64,000 bases of DNA, from assembly GCA_002353285.1 (NCBI GenBank), contig DEJJ01000006.1:34033-98032 (forward strand). Reading direction: 5' to 3'. Origin of the DNA: Porphyromonadaceae bacterium UBA2751. Its GTDB lineage: Bacteria; Bacteroidota; Bacteroidia; Bacteroidales; Muribaculaceae. Made by a program: the position numbers and the translations under genes. Below are positions 8,132-16,567 of this stretch, one piece after another (positions within the stretch are counted from its first letter, which is position 1; the number at the start of each line of letters is the position of its first letter). The notes beneath the pieces are model-generated. The model did not search any database. It saw only the letters and a list, made by a program, of their open reading frames with translations, and was not told the DNA's origin.

Positions 8132-10270
8132 ATGGCAGATAAAATTTCAACACTCATTTCGCAAGAGCTTGACATTCCCTTGAACCAGGTGTCGAGCACG
8201 GTGTCACTACTGCGCGACGATAACAGCATTCCATTCATCAGTCGTTACCGCAAGGAGGTGACTGGTAACCTCGATGAAACGCAAATTCAGTCGATTGATG
8301 CTCGCATGGCTTACTACGACGAGCTGCAGAAGCGCAAGTCGACTATTCTCAAGACCATCGAGTCGCAGGAGAAACTCACCGATGAGCTTGCGGCACGCAT
8401 CCTTAACTGCTGGGATGCTACTGAACTGGAGGACATTTACTTGCCTTACAAGCCCAAGCGCCGCACCCGTGCGCAGATGGCTCGTGAGAAAGGGCTTGAG
8501 CCACTTGCCAAGATGATCATGGCTCAAAAGGGTGGCGACGTGGCGCAGATGGCGTCGCGCTTTGTCGACGGTGACAAGGTTCCCAGCAGCGACGATGCCA
8601 TTGATGGCGCTCTCGACATTATCGCCGAGTGGGTGAGTGAGAACCAGACGGTGCGCAACAGCGTGCGCCGCTCGTTCCGTTACGATGCTGTGCTCAATTG
8701 TAGTGTGGTGAAAGGCAAGGAGATAGAAGGGCGCAACTATGAGTTCTACTACGACTTCTCCAAGCCGCTGAAGCACATTTCGTCGCACCAGCTGCTGGCA
8801 ATTCGCCGTGGAGAGAAAGAAGGCTACCTGAAGGTGAGCATCGATATTAATGGTGGCCGAGCTGTCGACAACGTGTGCCGCATTGTGGTGCGAGGCAAGG
8901 GCGAGACATCGCAGCTGGTTGAGGAGGCGGCGAGCGACAGCTTCGACCGACTCATAAAACCATCGATTGAGAATGAGTTTGCGGCTTTGTCGAAGGAGCG
9001 TGCCGATGCCGAGGCCATTGAGATGTTTGCCCAGAATGTGCGGCAGTTGCTTTTTGCGCCTCCATTGGGCCACAAGCGCATCCTTGCCGTCGACCCTGGT
9101 TTCCGCACCGGGTGCAAGGTGGTGTGCCTTGATGAGAATGGCAACCTGCTGCACAACGATGTGATATATCCCACAGCGCCAAACTACGACATAGAGGGTG
9201 CAACCAAGAAGATTCACAACCTTGTTGAGACCTACAAGATTGATGCCATTGCCCTGGGCAACGGCACAGCAAGCCGTGAGACCGAAAAGTTCCTGAAGCG
9301 CATCCGTTATCACCGCGACATCAACGTGTTTGTGGTGAGCGAGAACGGTGCCTCAATCTATAGTGCCAGCAAGATTGCGCGCGATGAGTTCCCCGATAAG
9401 GACGTGACAGTGCGCGGTGCCGTGTCGATAGGCCGGCGATTGCTCGACCCGCTTGCCGAGCTGGTGAAAATCGACCCCAAGTCGATAGGTGTGGGGCAAT
9501 ATCAGCACGATGTTGACCAGGCGAAGCTCAAGGAGGCATTGCAGTACACTGTGGAGAGCTGTGTCAATAGTGTGGGAGTGAACCTCAACACAGCAAGCAA
9601 GGAACTGCTCACCTACGTGTCGGGCCTTGGTCCTGCGCTGGCGCAGAACATAGTTGACTACCGTGCCGAGAATGGCGACTTCCACTCTCGCGCCGAGCTC
9701 CTTAAGGTGCCAAAATTAGGTCCAAAAACCTTCACTCAGGCTGCTGGATTCCTGCGAGTGCCCGAGAGTGATAACCCACTCGACAACAGTGCAGTGCACC
9801 CCGAGCGATATGACCTGGTGACCAAGATGGCTCGCGACTGCAATTGCACCGTCGAGGAGTTGATAAAGAGCAAGGAAAAGCGCAACCTCATCGACATCAA
9901 GCGCTACATCTCGCGTGAGGTGGGTGAGCTCACGCTTGTCGACATCATGCGCGAGCTCGAGAAACCCGGCCGCGACCCCCGCAGCGAGGTCAAGGCGATG
10001 GAGTTTGACGAGAGTGTGCACGAGATTACCGACCTCAAGCCTGGCATGGAACTGCCTGGCATTGTGACCAATATCACGCAGTTTGGAGCATTTGTCGACG
10101 TGGGTGTTCACAAGGAGGGCCTGGTGCATGTGTCGCAGCTAAGCGACAAGCGGGTGGAGAATCCTGCCAAGGCGGTGAAGCTCAACCAGCACGTGCGCGT
10201 GCGTGTGGTCTCGGTCGACCTTGAGCGTAAGCGCATAGCCCTGTCGATGAAGGGTGTGAAGCAGCCTTAA
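8132..10270 (+). CDS. tex: Tex transcription accessory / S1 RNA-binding protein
   Basis: Tex is a conserved cytoplasmic nucleic-acid-binding protein, the bacterial relative of Spt6. The 712 residues show the usual order: an N-terminal helical Tex domain (1-190), a YqgF/RNase H-like domain opening with ILAVDPGFRTGCKV near residue 317, helix-hairpin-helix repeats near 485-560 (VNLNTASKELLTYVSGLG), and a C-terminal S1 domain near 640-708 (MELPGIVTNITQFGAFVDVG). Length is slightly under the 750-780 seen in Proteobacteria but usual for Bacteroidota. A short actcata-actcaaaaaa word run fills the gap before it. Confidence 0.95.
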   Translation: MADKISTLISQELDIPLNQVSSTVSLLRDDNSIPFISRYRKEVTGNLDETQIQSIDARMAYYDELQKRKSTILKTIESQEKLTDELAARILNCWDATELEDIYLPYKPKRRTRAQMAREKGLEPLAKMIMAQKGGDVAQMASRFVDGDKVPSSDDAIDGALDIIAEWVSENQTVRNSVRRSFRYDAVLNCSVVKGKEIEGRNYEFYYDFSKPLKHISSHQLLAIRRGEKEGYLKVSIDINGGRAVDNVCRIVVRGKGETSQLVEEAASDSFDRLIKPSIENEFAALSKERADAEAIEMFAQNVRQLLFAPPLGHKRILAVDPGFRTGCKVVCLDENGNLLHNDVIYPTAPNYDIEGATKKIHNLVETYKIDAIALGNGTASRETEKFLKRIRYHRDINVFVVSENGASIYSASKIARDEFPDKDVTVRGAVSIGRRLLDPLAELVKIDPKSIGVGQYQHDVDQAKLKEALQYTVESCVNSVGVNLNTASKELLTYVSGLGPALAQNIVDYRAENGDFHSRAELLKVPKLGPKTFTQAAGFLRVPESDNPLDNSAVHPERYDLVTKMARDCNCTVEELIKSKEKRNLIDIKRYISREVGELTLVDIMRELEKPGRDPRSEVKAMEFDESVHEITDLKPGMELPGIVTNITQFGAFVDVGVHKEGLVHVSQLSDKRVENPAKAVKLNQHVRVRVVSVDLERKRIALSMKGVKQP

Positions 10271-10347
10271 TGCTTTGCCCTTGCAATGCTGCTATCACAG
10301 TGTAAAGTGGCTTAATATTAAGTGTAACAATATCGTAACTGTAATTA

Positions 10348-10379
10348 TTTCCTCAATAGGGTCATCAAAAATAACTTTG
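10348..10379 (+). promoter_or_regulatory. Promoter for Na/Pi cotransporter gene
   Basis: TAACTTTG at 10372-10379 is a perfect -7 box. TTTC at 10348-10351 lies 20 bases upstream, one base off the -33 consensus. The ATG follows at 10418. Confidence 0.55.
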
Positions 10380-10417
10380 CATAGATTTTTAAATAAGTAT
10401 AGTTTTTTGTTGACAAA

Positions 10418-12109
10418 ATGGGTAATACATCTAATTACTTGATGCTTGCTTTTGAGCTACTTGGGTCGCTCGGACTACTTATTTTCGGGATGAAAATGAT
10501 GAGTGACTCACTTCAGAAGATGGCAGGGCCACAACTGCGAAATCTGCTTGGAACCATAACATCTAATCGCTTTTCGGGCATCCTTGTGGGAACGTTTATT
10601 ACGTGTGCAGTGCAATCATCGTCGGCCACGACGGTGATGACTGTTTCGTTTGTGAGCGCCGGACTGCTTACGCTATCGCAGGCAATCTCGGTGATCATGG
10701 GAGCCAACATTGGCACCACGTTCACGGCATGGATCATGTCGCTCGGTTACAATGTCGACCTCACGGTGGTAGTGTTTCCAGCGTTCTTTTTCGGCTTGCT
10801 GCTCATCTACAACAAGCGATTCAGGATGGCTGGTGACTTGCTCTACGGCACGGCATTTGTGTTCTTCTCGCTGGTGCTGCTTAGCGCCACTGGCAAGTCG
10901 ATGAACCTTGAGAACAATCCCGATGTGATAGCATTTTTCTCGTCGTTCGACACGAGCAGCTACCTCACGATATTGATATTCCTTGCCATCGGCACCGTTA
11001 TCACCTGCATAGTGCAGTCGTCGGCAGCGGTGATGGCAATTACCATATTGCTGTGCTCCACAGGTGTGCTGCCCATTCACATGGGCATAGCACTTGTGAT
11101 GGGCGAGAACATTGGAACTACTGCTACAGCCAACATTGTGGCGCTTGGAGCTGGCACTCAGGCACGGCGTGCTGCGCTTGCCCACCTGCTCTTCAACGTG
11201 TTTGGCGTCATTTGGGTGCTGTGCGTGTTCTACCCCTTTGTCGACCTGGTGTGCTCAATAGCGGGCTACAATCAGGCCGAGCCCATCCAAGCCTCAAGCA
11301 TCCCATTTGTGCTTGCAGTGTTCCACACTTGCTTTAACGTTGCTAATACTATAATCCTTGTGGGATTTGTGCCGCAACTTGAGAAACTGGTGTGCTGGCT
11401 GCTGCCACAACGTGAGGAGCCGCAGGCCGAGAAGGGCTATAAGTTCAAGTATCTGAAATCGAGTCTGATGCAGACACCAGAAATCTCGGTGATTCAGGCT
11501 CAGCGTGAGACGGTTCACTTTGCACTCAAGACGCAAGACATGTTTGCACTGGTGCGGCAATTGCTCAATGAGAAAAAGCCGGCTAAGTGGGAAGAGTTGT
11601 ATAACAAGATTGAGCAGCAAGAAGACGAATCCGACCAAATTGAAATTGGCATTGCACGCTACCTGGGCAGCATCAGCGATGACCACCTCTCGAACGAGAC
11701 CAAGAACCTGGTTCGCACCATGTTGCGCGAAATCAGCGAGATTGAGAGCATTTGCGACTCGTGCTACAACATGGCCCGTATTCTCAAGAGGCAAAAGGAG
11801 AGCGGTCTTGACTTCGTGCCCGACCAGTATCACCAGCTGCAGGCGATGACCATCTTCACTGGCGATGCCATCACGCAGATGAACACCGTGATGAGCTCGA
11901 GGCTTGAGGATCATAGCATCGACGAGTCCTATCGCATTGAGAACATGATAAATATCATGTGCAAGCGACTCAAGGAGGACAACATCAAGGCGGTGAACGC
12001 ACATCAGTATGACTACTCGGTGGGCACCATGTACACCGACTTTGTGAAAGAGTGCGAAAAGCTTGGCGACTATGTTATTAACGTGATGCAGGCTCGATTT
12101 GGGAAATAA
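10418..12109 (+). CDS. Na+/phosphate cotransporter with PhoU-like tail
   Basis: Imports phosphate using the sodium gradient (SLC34/NptA type). The 563-residue protein has two inverted Na/Pi cotransporter repeats marked by AVQSSSATTVM (near residue 64) and CIVQSSAAVMAI (near 198), within about eight to nine membrane helices up to residue ~330. A cytoplasmic helical PhoU-like domain of about 200 residues follows. The PhoU-like tail is thought to couple transport to phosphate status (family knowledge). A response regulator and histidine kinase follow at once; a phosphate-sensing role for them is inference from position only. Confidence 0.9.
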   Translation: MGNTSNYLMLAFELLGSLGLLIFGMKMMSDSLQKMAGPQLRNLLGTITSNRFSGILVGTFITCAVQSSSATTVMTVSFVSAGLLTLSQAISVIMGANIGTTFTAWIMSLGYNVDLTVVVFPAFFFGLLLIYNKRFRMAGDLLYGTAFVFFSLVLLSATGKSMNLENNPDVIAFFSSFDTSSYLTILIFLAIGTVITCIVQSSAAVMAITILLCSTGVLPIHMGIALVMGENIGTTATANIVALGAGTQARRAALAHLLFNVFGVIWVLCVFYPFVDLVCSIAGYNQAEPIQASSIPFVLAVFHTCFNVANTIILVGFVPQLEKLVCWLLPQREEPQAEKGYKFKYLKSSLMQTPEISVIQAQRETVHFALKTQDMFALVRQLLNEKKPAKWEELYNKIEQQEDESDQIEIGIARYLGSISDDHLSNETKNLVRTMLREISEIESICDSCYNMARILKRQKESGLDFVPDQYHQLQAMTIFTGDAITQMNTVMSSRLEDHSIDESYRIENMINIMCKRLKEDNIKAVNAHQYDYSVGTMYTDFVKECEKLGDYVINVMQARFGK

Positions 12110-12113
12110 TTGC

Positions 12114-12121
12114 TATCTTTG
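12114..12121 (+). promoter_or_regulatory. Possible -7 box before the response regulator
   Basis: TATCTTTG fits the -7 consensus and lies 19 bases before the ATG at 12141, just after the transporter stop. No well-spaced TTTG is present, so it is a weak candidate for an internal promoter. Confidence 0.35.
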
Positions 12122-12140
12122 GAAAAAATCTTAATTAATC

Positions 12141-12818
12141 ATGAATGAGTATTCAATTTTGGTTGTTGACGACGATGTTGACTTGTGTGAGATACTGAGT
12201 TTCAATCTTGAGCGTCAGGGTTATAAGGTGCAGGTGGCCCACTCGGCCATCGATGCCATGAGGCTCATGACCAATTATTTTCACCTCATCATCCTTGATG
12301 TAATGATGCCAGGCATGAGCGGCTTTGATTTTGCTCAGAAACTCAAGGAGGACAGCATTTGGGCCAGGATTCCCATCGTCTTCCTCACGGCTAAGGACAA
12401 TGAGGACGACATCTTGAGGGGCTTTGACATTGGTGCCGATGATTATATAGCCAAGCCATTTTCAATCAAGGAGCTCCTGGCCAGAGTGAAGGCTGTGCTC
12501 AGCCGGTCGCATGTGGGCGAGAAAGATGCCATAATCTCGATTGATGGCGTTACTATCAATCCTCAGGCCAAGGCGGTGACCATCGATGGTGTGGATGCCG
12601 ACCTCACCAAGACCGAGCTTGAGCTGCTCATGTTCTTGATAAAGAACAGCGGCCAGGTGTTCTCGCGTAAGGAACTGCTTGAGAACGTGTGGCCTAACAA
12701 CGTGGTGGTGACCCATCGCACGGTGGACGTGAACATCACTCGCCTTAGGAAAAAACTGGGGCGATTCTCGTCGCATATATTAACCAAAAGTGGCTACGGC
12801 TATAGTTTTGAGCTATGA
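12141..12818 (+). CDS. OmpR/PhoB-family response regulator
   Basis: A 225-residue regulator. The receiver domain (1-120) has the acidic pocket DDD at 10-12, phospho-acceptor Asp53 in ILDVMMPGMS, Thr83 in FLTAKD and Lys105 in DDYIAKPF. The winged-helix DNA-binding domain (about 130-225) contains LTKTELELLMFLIKN and VDVNITRLRKKLG, typical of the PhoB/OmpR subgroup. The histidine kinase start codon overlaps its stop (ATGA), so the two are translationally coupled. Position after a Na/Pi transporter suggests phosphate or envelope control, which is inference. Confidence 0.92.
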   Translation: MNEYSILVVDDDVDLCEILSFNLERQGYKVQVAHSAIDAMRLMTNYFHLIILDVMMPGMSGFDFAQKLKEDSIWARIPIVFLTAKDNEDDILRGFDIGADDYIAKPFSIKELLARVKAVLSRSHVGEKDAIISIDGVTINPQAKAVTIDGVDADLTKTELELLMFLIKNSGQVFSRKELLENVWPNNVVVTHRTVDVNITRLRKKLGRFSSHILTKSGYGYSFEL

Positions 12819-13750
12819 AAAAGTTGACCGAAGGCGAAAAGATGTGGGTTGGCGTGATGGCGTCGTTCCTGGCCTATGCAGTGTTCTTCATCCTCTTTGA
12901 TGACTACGACCGCAAGATGATAGAACCATTTAACGAGGTGAACGACTGGCACTTGATTGCCTTTGCCATTGTGGTGATGCTGATTCTGGGTTATGTGCTT
13001 TACAAGTACGCCAAAAAGATGGACGAGCGCATCAAGCAAGAGCAGGAAATGAAGCAAACCATCATGCGGCGCCAGCTCACTCAAAACATTGCCCACGAGC
13101 TAAAGACCCCTGTGGCCAGCATTCTGGGCTACACCGAGACGCTGCTCTCAAACCCCGATGTGCCAAGCGACACGCAGCGACGCTTTGTGGAGCGCACCAA
13201 CGTGCAGGCTCAGCGACTCACCTCGCTGCTCAACGACCTGTCGATTCTTAACCGTGTGGACTATGCGCCACATGTGCTTGCCATGCACCGCGTTGACGTG
13301 TCGCAGCTGGTGGCCGAGGCGATCGAGGATGTGACCTTGCTGCTCGACAAGAAGGGCATGAAGCTCAACAACTGCTTGCCCGAGAATATCATCCTCAATG
13401 GCAATGAGTCGCTGATTTACAGCATTTTCAGCAACCTGATTGACAACTCTATCAGCTATGCTGGCGAGGGCTCGGTGATTGAGCTCATGGCAAGTGATGA
13501 TGGCGACTGCTGGCGATTCACCTACCGCGACAATGGGGTGGGGGTCGACGAGGAGCACTTGTCGCGTCTGTTCGAGCGCTTCTACCGTGTGGACAAGGGG
13601 CGCAGTCGCTCGATGGGTGGCACTGGCCTGGGGCTTGCCATCGTCAAGAACGCCGTATTGCAGCACGGCGGCACCATCAGCGTGAAAAACGCTGCGCAAG
13701 GCGGCCTCGAGTTCCAGTTCACGCTCAAGAAGTTTAGTGGTGAGAGGTGA
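12815..13750 (+). CDS. Membrane histidine kinase partner
   Basis: A 311-residue sensor kinase with two N-terminal membrane helices (about 12-28 and 45-64) that leave only a ~20-residue outer loop, so it probably senses within the membrane or through a partner, like short PhoR kinases. HisKA carries the phosphorylated His in QNIAHELKTPVASI. The ATPase domain shows the N box (NLIDNSISYA), G1 (DNGVGVD) and G2 (GGTGLGLAIVKNA). The last four residues and the stop codon lie inside a 13-bp tandem repeat (13740-13777), so the end of the gene has been formed by the repeat. Confidence 0.92.
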   Translation: MKKLTEGEKMWVGVMASFLAYAVFFILFDDYDRKMIEPFNEVNDWHLIAFAIVVMLILGYVLYKYAKKMDERIKQEQEMKQTIMRRQLTQNIAHELKTPVASILGYTETLLSNPDVPSDTQRRFVERTNVQAQRLTSLLNDLSILNRVDYAPHVLAMHRVDVSQLVAEAIEDVTLLLDKKGMKLNNCLPENIILNGNESLIYSIFSNLIDNSISYAGEGSVIELMASDDGDCWRFTYRDNGVGVDEEHLSRLFERFYRVDKGRSRSMGGTGLGLAIVKNAVLQHGGTISVKNAAQGGLEFQFTLKKFSGER

Positions 13751-13777
13751 GAGTGAGAGGTGAGAGTGAGAGGTGAG
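13740..13777. repeat. 13-bp tandem repeat (gtgagaggtgaga x3)
   Basis: Two full copies and one 12-base copy of gtgagaggtgaga at 13740-13752, 13753-13765 and 13766-13777. The histidine kinase ends (TGA 13748-13750) inside the first copy. Confidence 0.85.
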
Positions 13778-13787
13778 GGTTTTTAAT

Positions 13788-13858
13788 TCTGACATTTGGT
13801 CCGACCAGTCCGACTAGTCTGACTTCTGATTTCTGACTTCTGACATCTGGCCTCTGAT
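13788..13858. repeat. Word-repeat spacer of TCTGAC/TCCGAC/TTCTGA
   Basis: About 70 bases made of variants of tctgac, tccgac and ttctga. The same words occur at 54489-54550 in the opposite orientation. No hairpin of terminator type and no ORF is seen here. Confidence 0.75.
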
Positions 13859-13920
13859 GTTAGAAATTGACGATTAAAAAAGGATTTTTTACAAAATTTC
13901 GTGCATTAGTTATTAATATA

Positions 13921-13952
13921 TTTGGTGGGTTATAAAAAAAGGTGTAACTTTG
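13921..13952 (+). promoter_or_regulatory. Promoter for the secreted-protein run, with long leader
   Basis: TTTG at 13921-13924, 20 bases, then TAACTTTG at 13945-13952: an exact consensus promoter. Transcription from about 13959 gives a leader of about 320 bases before the ATG at 14283. That leader contains the 27-codon reading frame at 14161. Apart from the repeats, promoter and that frame, I see nothing else in 13751-14282. Confidence 0.72.
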
Positions 13953-14160
13953 CCTGCTGAATTACAGCCGTATAGTTGCATTTATCTTACATTTAGAAAA
14001 AGTGAATGCGGGATGATGGAAATATACTAATGGATGCCTGCCTTGAAACAGATAGAGACCCAAACTAAAATTTTTACTTGCGTTATACAGATAGATCAAG
14101 GCAGTTTTTTAGAAGAAAAAGAATTAAACTAAATAACTTATTATTAACACTTTACTATTT

Positions 14161-14244
14161 ATGAAGAAAACGATTACACTTGCACTGATGCTAGTCGTGT
14201 CGCTGCTTGGGTTTGTTTTCAATATCATAAATCTCGAATACTAA
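14161..14244 (+). CDS. 27-residue signal-peptide-like ORF in a long leader
   Basis: ATG 14161 to TAA 14244 encodes MKKTITLALMLVVSLLGF followed by VFNIINLEY. It has a basic start and a hydrophobic core like a Sec signal peptide, but the frame stops just after. It lies 38 bases before a real secreted-protein gene whose signal peptide is similar in style. It could be a decayed copy of such a gene, a leader peptide that controls the downstream gene, or a small membrane peptide. The sequence does not decide among these. Confidence 0.4.
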   Translation: MKKTITLALMLVVSLLGFVFNIINLEY

Positions 14245-14282
14245 AATTTTTAATATTATAATTTTTCTATCAATCAAACAAA

Positions 14283-16490
14283 ATGAAAAGGTTATTTATG
14301 TTAGTGGCTTTATTGTTCACGATAGTGAGCTTTAGTGCCCAAGCAGCCCAGCCCGAAAGTGGTTGGTACAAAATCCAAAACGTTGGTACTCAAAAGTACG
14401 TGAGCGTGAAAGGCAGGTATTACGCAAAGCCTGATGCCTCGGTAGATGATGCTACTGTAATCTATTTGGGAATAGGTGAAAGAATACCTAGTCGTTATGA
14501 GCAGTATAAGCTCACTTCATTGAAAGGAAACAACATTGAGGTGTATGATTATCTCGATAAGGCTGTGACTCTTGCCAACGCCTATGTTGATAATGTGATG
14601 ACTCAAGGTAGCAATGCCCTCACTCCTGAGGAAGTTGCCTATGCTCATCAACTCATTGAGCAATACAAGAATGAGTATGGTTATCTGTACATTGAGAATG
14701 GCAATGGCGCACAGCTTCTTTCTGAAACAACCTGGATGCTGGGTGTTACAATACCAGCCATTCCTGAGGAAGTGGAGCAGAAGGCTCTTGAGCATGGTGT
14801 TACCGATGGTGTGTGGAACTGGGCAAAGCGCGTGGTTTACAAGTATATCGCCAACAATCCAGGCATGGACCAAACCCTCAAGGCACTTGTTGAGGCCTAT
14901 CTTGAGCAGATTGAGCCAGGCAACACTTATTACTTGAGTGCCGAGGATAACGACACCTTTGGCTTTGTGAATGATAACGATTTGACAAATGCTCCTGTGT
15001 ATCAGTGGAAGTTGGAAACCTATACTCCCGAACCAGGCATCAGTGGTTATTATCGTATTAAGAATGCAAATGGAGTTGATGGCAAGCAATATGTGAATGT
15101 GACAGGCAAGTTTGAGGCAAATCCTAACCTTACAAAGGAAGATGCTGTTGCCGAGGCTGGTACGGTTCACTACATTGGCTTGGGCGAACGTGTGGGCAAT
15201 CTTGCTCAGGAAGTGACCCGCCTCAGTGCTCAGGGGCGCAATGTTAATCGCCTTGCTGAGCTTGGAATTGCTAAAGTGAAAGAGCTTGGTTGCTCATTTG
15301 TCGACAAGATTGTAGAGAGTGATCCAACCTTTGCCGATTATGCTGATAATGCCAAGGAAATGATTAACAATTATGAAGTTAACAAAACCGTGAATGTTCT
15401 CAACACCATCACCTCGAGTGGCGAGGATGCTTACTATTGCCTCTACACCACCCCATCGATGGAGACACTCTCAAATGCCGTTAGCCTCATTTTCTCGATG
15501 GGCAAGGGCCAAGGTTGGGCTGCTAATCATCCCTACTGGTTCAACTTTGATGAGGAGACAGGAAAAGCCGTGTCGCTCAAAGAGGATGCATTCTTGGCAA
15601 GTGCTAAGGATAGTATTAAGGCCGAGCTTGTGATACTAGGCTATGCCGACAAGTATCCTGAGCTGTATCAAAAGCTGCTCAACAACATTGACCGCATTAA
15701 GCCCGCCACCACCTATTATCTCATTCAAGACCCTGATGCCACATTTGGTTATATTGAGGCCGACGAGCTCGATGCCAAGGGCGATGCTGCCAAGTGGATT
15801 CTCGAGCCTGTTGATGAGGAGAATTATTTTGCAATCAAGCCATCCATCGAATACACCAAGCCCGATGTTGGCACCTGTTATTACACAACACTTTACACCG
15901 ACTTCGCTTACACGATGCCTGAAGGTGTGAAAGCTTATAAGATTGCAGGCATTGAGGAGAAGGTTAGTTCACAAGGCAAGAAATACTATGTGTGCACCAA
16001 GACCGAGCTTACAGGTCAGGTGCCAGCCTTCACTCCAGTGGTTATTGAGACACCAAGCAATGCAGCTGCCGACAATAAGTTCTTGCCCACAGGCACTCCG
16101 GTGGAGATGGGTGGAATTCACATGAACCTTACTGAGCCCACCAGCGACAACCTGCTGGTAGCATCGTTCTTTGATGAGGAGAGCGATGGCAACAACCGTG
16201 AGCTCAGCACAAGCCCCGTTGGTTTCTATGGTGCTACCGATATGATTAATGGTAACGAGGCTTATCTTGATGCTTCGAAGTTGACCCCCAGCAATGCTAC
16301 AGTCTACTACCTCTTTGATGATGAGAATATTCCTACTGCAATTGAGAGTGTGGATGCTGGTAAGTCAATAGCCAGTGTCAAGTATGTCAACCTCGCTGGT
16401 GTTGAGAGTTCAACTCCTTTCAGTGGCATGAACATTGTGGTGGTTACTTACGGTGATGGAACAAAATCAACAAATAAAGAGGTGAAATAA
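14283..16490 (+). CDS. Secreted two-module protein with variant C-terminal sorting-like tail
   Basis: A 735-residue exported protein. A Sec signal peptide ends near residue 22 (FSAQAAQ). Two related modules of about 225-250 residues follow: GWYKIQNVGTQKYVSVKG near 28 matches GYYRIKNANGVDGKQYVNV near 254, and YYLSAEDNDTFGF near 216 matches YYLIQDPDATFGY near 477. The GxYxIxNxxxxxYV pattern suggests ricin-type beta-trefoil or carbohydrate-binding folds (inference). The tail VKYVNLAGVESSTPF...VVVTYGDGTKSTNKEVK resembles a type IX secretion CTD, with a long loop between the usual xGxxV and DGxxxxxK parts. The downstream neighbour has the same tail. Function unknown. Confidence 0.8.
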   Translation: MKRLFMLVALLFTIVSFSAQAAQPESGWYKIQNVGTQKYVSVKGRYYAKPDASVDDATVIYLGIGERIPSRYEQYKLTSLKGNNIEVYDYLDKAVTLANAYVDNVMTQGSNALTPEEVAYAHQLIEQYKNEYGYLYIENGNGAQLLSETTWMLGVTIPAIPEEVEQKALEHGVTDGVWNWAKRVVYKYIANNPGMDQTLKALVEAYLEQIEPGNTYYLSAEDNDTFGFVNDNDLTNAPVYQWKLETYTPEPGISGYYRIKNANGVDGKQYVNVTGKFEANPNLTKEDAVAEAGTVHYIGLGERVGNLAQEVTRLSAQGRNVNRLAELGIAKVKELGCSFVDKIVESDPTFADYADNAKEMINNYEVNKTVNVLNTITSSGEDAYYCLYTTPSMETLSNAVSLIFSMGKGQGWAANHPYWFNFDEETGKAVSLKEDAFLASAKDSIKAELVILGYADKYPELYQKLLNNIDRIKPATTYYLIQDPDATFGYIEADELDAKGDAAKWILEPVDEENYFAIKPSIEYTKPDVGTCYYTTLYTDFAYTMPEGVKAYKIAGIEEKVSSQGKKYYVCTKTELTGQVPAFTPVVIETPSNAAADNKFLPTGTPVEMGGIHMNLTEPTSDNLLVASFFDEESDGNNRELSTSPVGFYGATDMINGNEAYLDASKLTPSNATVYYLFDDENIPTAIESVDAGKSIASVKYVNLAGVESSTPFSGMNIVVVTYGDGTKSTNKEVK

Positions 16491-16516
16491 ATAATTTTAA
16501 TAATTTAGTGGTTTAA

Positions 16517-16552
16517 AGGATGTGCCAAAGCGCACTTTGGCACATCCTCATT
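16517..16552 (+). terminator. Strong hairpin terminator
   Basis: A perfect 14-bp stem (16517-16530 pairs with 16535-16548, loop cgca) lies 26 bases after the stop at 16490, before a short T-rich stretch. It separates the two paralogue-like secreted genes, so the second may need its own promoter or readthrough. Confidence 0.75.
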
Positions 16553-16567
16553 TAATTTACGAAAAAA

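Noticed and set aside
8207..9313. 368-codon open frame antisense to tex
   Set aside because: The tex frame has full domain support. The antisense frame lacks any recognisable domain and reflects codon bias at third positions.
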